64,000 nt of DNA from Undaria pinnatifida. Lineage: Eukaryota > Sar > Phaeophyceae > Laminariales > Alariaceae. Shown in pieces: positions 61,522 to 64,000 of this stretch. The stretch is taken from NCBI GenBank assembly GCA_012845835.1, contig JABAKD010000003.1, positions 2,724,212 through 2,788,211 on the forward strand, given 5' to 3'. Below the pieces are notes generated by a model. That model saw only the letters and a list, made by a program, of their open reading frames with translations, did not search any database and had not been told where the DNA came from. How positions within the stretch are numbered: position 1 is the stretch's first letter; each line of letters begins with the position of its first letter. The translations under genes and the position numbers were made by a program.

Positions 61522-62130
61522 TCGATCGCCTAGACCTAGCACCACGCGTATAACAAGCTGCTACATATCTTTGATCTCACAGCCGAAGTGTATTTGAATA
61601 TTATTTGTGACCTAAACCTCCTAAAAATCCCCCCCCCCCCCTCTTGCTCTCCCTTACTCAAACGCCCCACCAAATATCAAAATCCGCCACATTAATAAAC
61701 ACTTCACGCACAGGATATCACCTCATTATCTTTCGAGAGCCATCCATGCCGCTGTGTTCCCCCCCCCCCCCCCCCCCCCTCCAACGCCCCCTCTTTCCCG
61801 ACCACCTGCACGATCGCCTAGACCTAGCACCACGCGTATAACAAGCTGATACATATCTTTGATCTCACAGCCGAAGTGTATTTGAATATTATTTGTGACC
61901 TAAACCTCCTAAAAAATCATTCCCCCCCCCCCCCCCCCCCCTCTTGCTCTCCCTTACTCAAACGCCCCACCAAATATCGAAATCCGCCACATTAATAAAC
62001 ACTTCACGCACAGGATATCACCTCATTATTTTTCGAGAGCCATCCATGCCGCTGTGTCCCCCCCCCCCCCCGCCTCGAACGACCCTTCTTCCCCATCACC
62101 CGCACCTTCGCCTAGACCTAGCACCACACG
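61522..62130. repeat. 300-bp tandem repeat with poly-C runs
   Basis: GATCGCCTAGACCTAGCACC starts units at 61523 and 61812, and a truncated third at 62108. Each has two long C runs (about 13-24 nt) and TCTTGCTCTCCCTTACTCAA. Identical 38-residue ORF starts at 61644 and 61944 show the 300-bp period. Confidence 0.85.
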
Positions 62131-62580
62131 TATAACAAACCCCTCACCTAAAGCCCTTTCCCCCCCCCCCCCCCCCCTCCCCCCACCCCCCACCCCCGCC
62201 CCCACCCCCCACCCTCCCCCCCCAACCCATCCCAACCCCACCCCCTCGAACACTCCACCCTCTCTTTACTCACTGATTGTACGACTTACCCCAGGATATA
62301 CACGATAAACTGATGTATTATTTCCAAAAATGTCACATTTATCCCCTCGAAATAATGTATAGTTTCCAGGCACATATCGAGCTGCCCCCCCCCCCCCCCC
62401 CCGCCCCCAATAATATACTGGTGCCAAAACCGTCAGATTTATCCCCTCGAAAGGATTTATAGCTTACATGCACAAATTGCCCCTTCCCCCCCCCCCCCCC
62501 CCCCCCCCCGCCCCCCTCCAAACCCGCTCGCTTTTGATCAAAACCAGGCCCCCCCTTTCCCTTCACAGCTGTCAGATTTT
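62131..62580. repeat. Cluster of poly-C runs
   Basis: C runs at about 62160-62177, 62386-62402 and 62487-62509, spaced by TTTATCCCCTCGAAA.GA.TT, ATAGTTTCCAGGCACA and ATAGCTTACATGCACAAATT blocks. Confidence 0.8.
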
Positions 62581-62719
62581 GTCCCCCTCAGAAACGGGTT
62601 TTATAGTTTCCGCGCACAGACTGACTAAAATCATCCTGTTGACCCTGATAGCTACACTGTAGCTGTAAGGGGAGTCGCCGACCTATATCCTTAATGAGAA
62701 CACACAACTCGTAATGCGC

Positions 62720-62809
62720 GCGATCGGAGTATCACACACAGCTTGCAAAGATGAGTTTCGACGAAATCTTCGATCTCACAGCTGGAGTGTATTTTAATTT
62801 TTATAATAT
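62720..62809. repeat. Dispersed repeat J copy (inverted)
   Basis: ACACACAGCTTGCAAAGATG, then TTCGATCTCACAGCTGGAGT. Confidence 0.6.
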
Positions 62810-63080
62810 ATTCTGACGCAGTTCATGCCCCCGCCAGAAAAATATAAAAATGTGAAATCGGGAGTCAGTGTACGATGTGCCAGGTCCATACTGGTCCATA
62901 CGTCTCACTACTCGCGCCTGAAAAAACGACTACGCCGCTTGCCACCCAGAAAATACTACCACGTATATATTACACGTGGTACCTATCACTACGCGTACGC
63001 GCATCAGACTCAAGTCAATTGGAAAAAGAAAAGAAAAGAACAGAAAAGGAAAGACAAAAAGCGGAAACAAAGACCGGAAA
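62810..63080. repeat. Dispersed repeat L, copy 2 (inverted)
   Basis: ATGTGCCAGGTCCATACTGG, TCACTACTCGCGCCTG, ATACTACCACGTATATATTA and an AAAAGAAAAGAACAGAAAAG tract; complement of 41385-41665. Confidence 0.75.
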
Positions 63081-63122
63081 GAAAAAAAACACATACTAGC
63101 AGACCCTAGGAACTGACTACAG

Positions 63123-63354
63123 ACGGCATTGGGCTCATAAAGGGTATCAAGTGCATCAATGGCACTGGGGGGAGAACGCAACAAGGCGAAGAAGTCAGGG
63201 CGGCGTTACGCTCACTGGTGACGGCCATTGGAAGGAAGGCACACAAGCTTCGAGACGACGATGCCCAGACCCAGACTTCAGTCTCTTGGGCAGGACCCCC
63301 TCCCCTTCCCCTCTTGCCCCTCCCCCTCCCCTGGCTGTTAAACCCGATTGAGAC
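63123..63354 (+). CDS. Candidate exon near the right edge
   Basis: Acceptor GAACTGACTACAG|AC, donor ATTGAGAC|GTGAGG. It encodes GIGLIKGIKCINGTGGRTQQ, then EEVRAALRSLVTAIGRKAHK and LRDDDAQTQTSVSW, followed by a Pro/Leu-rich stretch. The balanced helical composition looks genuinely coding. Its phase (needs one base before it) does not fit directly after the PHD exon, so it belongs to a missing-exon model or another gene. Confidence 0.35.
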
Positions 63355-63359
63355 GTGAG

Positions 63360-63560
63360 GGGGAAAAGTTGACGATTACAGCATCGGCCACCGCTGACCG
63401 GAGATGATAAGGTTGTGTCCGAACGACGACGCCAACTATGCAAAGGGCCGTACGGGATGGGCGCGGCATGACCCTACTCGTACTGCTTCGCGCTCACGTT
63501 ACTGGTGGATGCTTGAACATATCGCAATCGTCGTATTTTTGGTCTATACACGGACTCGAA
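63360..63560. repeat. TIR-E family copy
   Basis: ACGATTACAGCATCGGCCAC, then GTGTCCGAACGACGACG, TATCGCAATCGTCGTATTTT and CTCGAAAAGGGTTAA. The middle matches 34930-35090. Confidence 0.6.
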
Positions 63561-64000
63561 AAGGGTTAATGTGAACTAGTCGGTGACTTTTATTTTTAGT
63601 AAGCCAACTCTCGCCCCTAACGCCTGTGAATGTCGACGGCTTGTGGAAGATTGACTACTTGCTCGTACCAATGTCTGACATGTTTGACTGCATATAATCT
63701 ACGGAGATGGTAGCGTAGAATTTATTGATCTGATTGGCGGTCCCCATCTTCGATATGGTCGAATTCAGCCCCCTCTGGCTCAGTGTCGGTGTCGTGTGTA
63801 AGACGAGTCTTGTTCCTCTATAGTAGGTTGCTTGTATTTCGTGAGTAAAACTAGTTTATTCTATCTGGTCCCCTGATGGCGAAAGCGCGTGCTATCCTCT
63901 CCTCTACGTAAGGAAGCGGACCCCGCGCACCGATTACTCCATTATTTGTTTGTTTATCCGTCTCCGCGTTCGCCCGATTCGCCCATCTGTTTGCTCTTCT
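63561..64000. other. No gene seen
   Basis: Mixed sequence without motif or clear repeat to the window edge. Confidence 0.3.

Overview
The window looks like nuclear DNA of a photosynthetic stramenopile, most plausibly a brown alga. The evidence is a heme/chlorophyll-pathway gene with many large introns whose product starts with a signal peptide followed by an ASAFAP-type cleavage motif (SAFLAP), the mark of bipartite targeting to a secondary plastid of red-algal origin. Short exons, kilobase introns and heavy loads of degenerate repeats fit. I see no bacterial-style operon, CRISPR array or intact tRNA/rRNA gene. Layout: (1) nt 1-9788, plus strand: the 3' part of a nuclear-type protein gene (AT-hook exon at the left edge, then two candidate zinc-binding exons), separated by about 7.5 kb of repeats. 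(2) nt 9789-14138: six-fold decaying tandem array of that gene's last exon, then repeat fragments. (3) nt 14139-28484, minus strand: complete 14-exon protoporphyrinogen IX oxidase gene; the exons join in frame to 569 codons. (4) nt 28485-40887: repeat-rich, with a triplicated upstream region, alternately inverted Ty1/copia-type gag fragments fused to tRNA-like sequence, and many short terminal-inverted-repeat (TIR) elements. (5) nt 40888-56318, plus strand: a nine-exon model for a putative chromatin/zinc-module protein (764 codons, all phases agree), interrupted by microsatellites and a fold-back element. (6) nt 56319-64000: GGGTC-rich elements, three exons of a PHD-finger gene joined partly by a GC-AG intron, poly-C tandem arrays, and one further candidate exon near the right edge. 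The most striking pattern is that many introns contain decayed copies of the immediately neighbouring exon edge, often with the splice site. I count this at more than ten junctions in four separate gene models. In one case (PPOX intron 6) the edge has become an approximately 18-copy minisatellite; in another (PPOX intron 8) there are about six scattered copies. In PPOX intron 7 the donor GT appears to be supplied by the terminal inverted repeat of a short mobile element. All exon boundaries were worked out by eye from reading frame, splice consensus and protein-family motifs; no alignment or transcript data were available.
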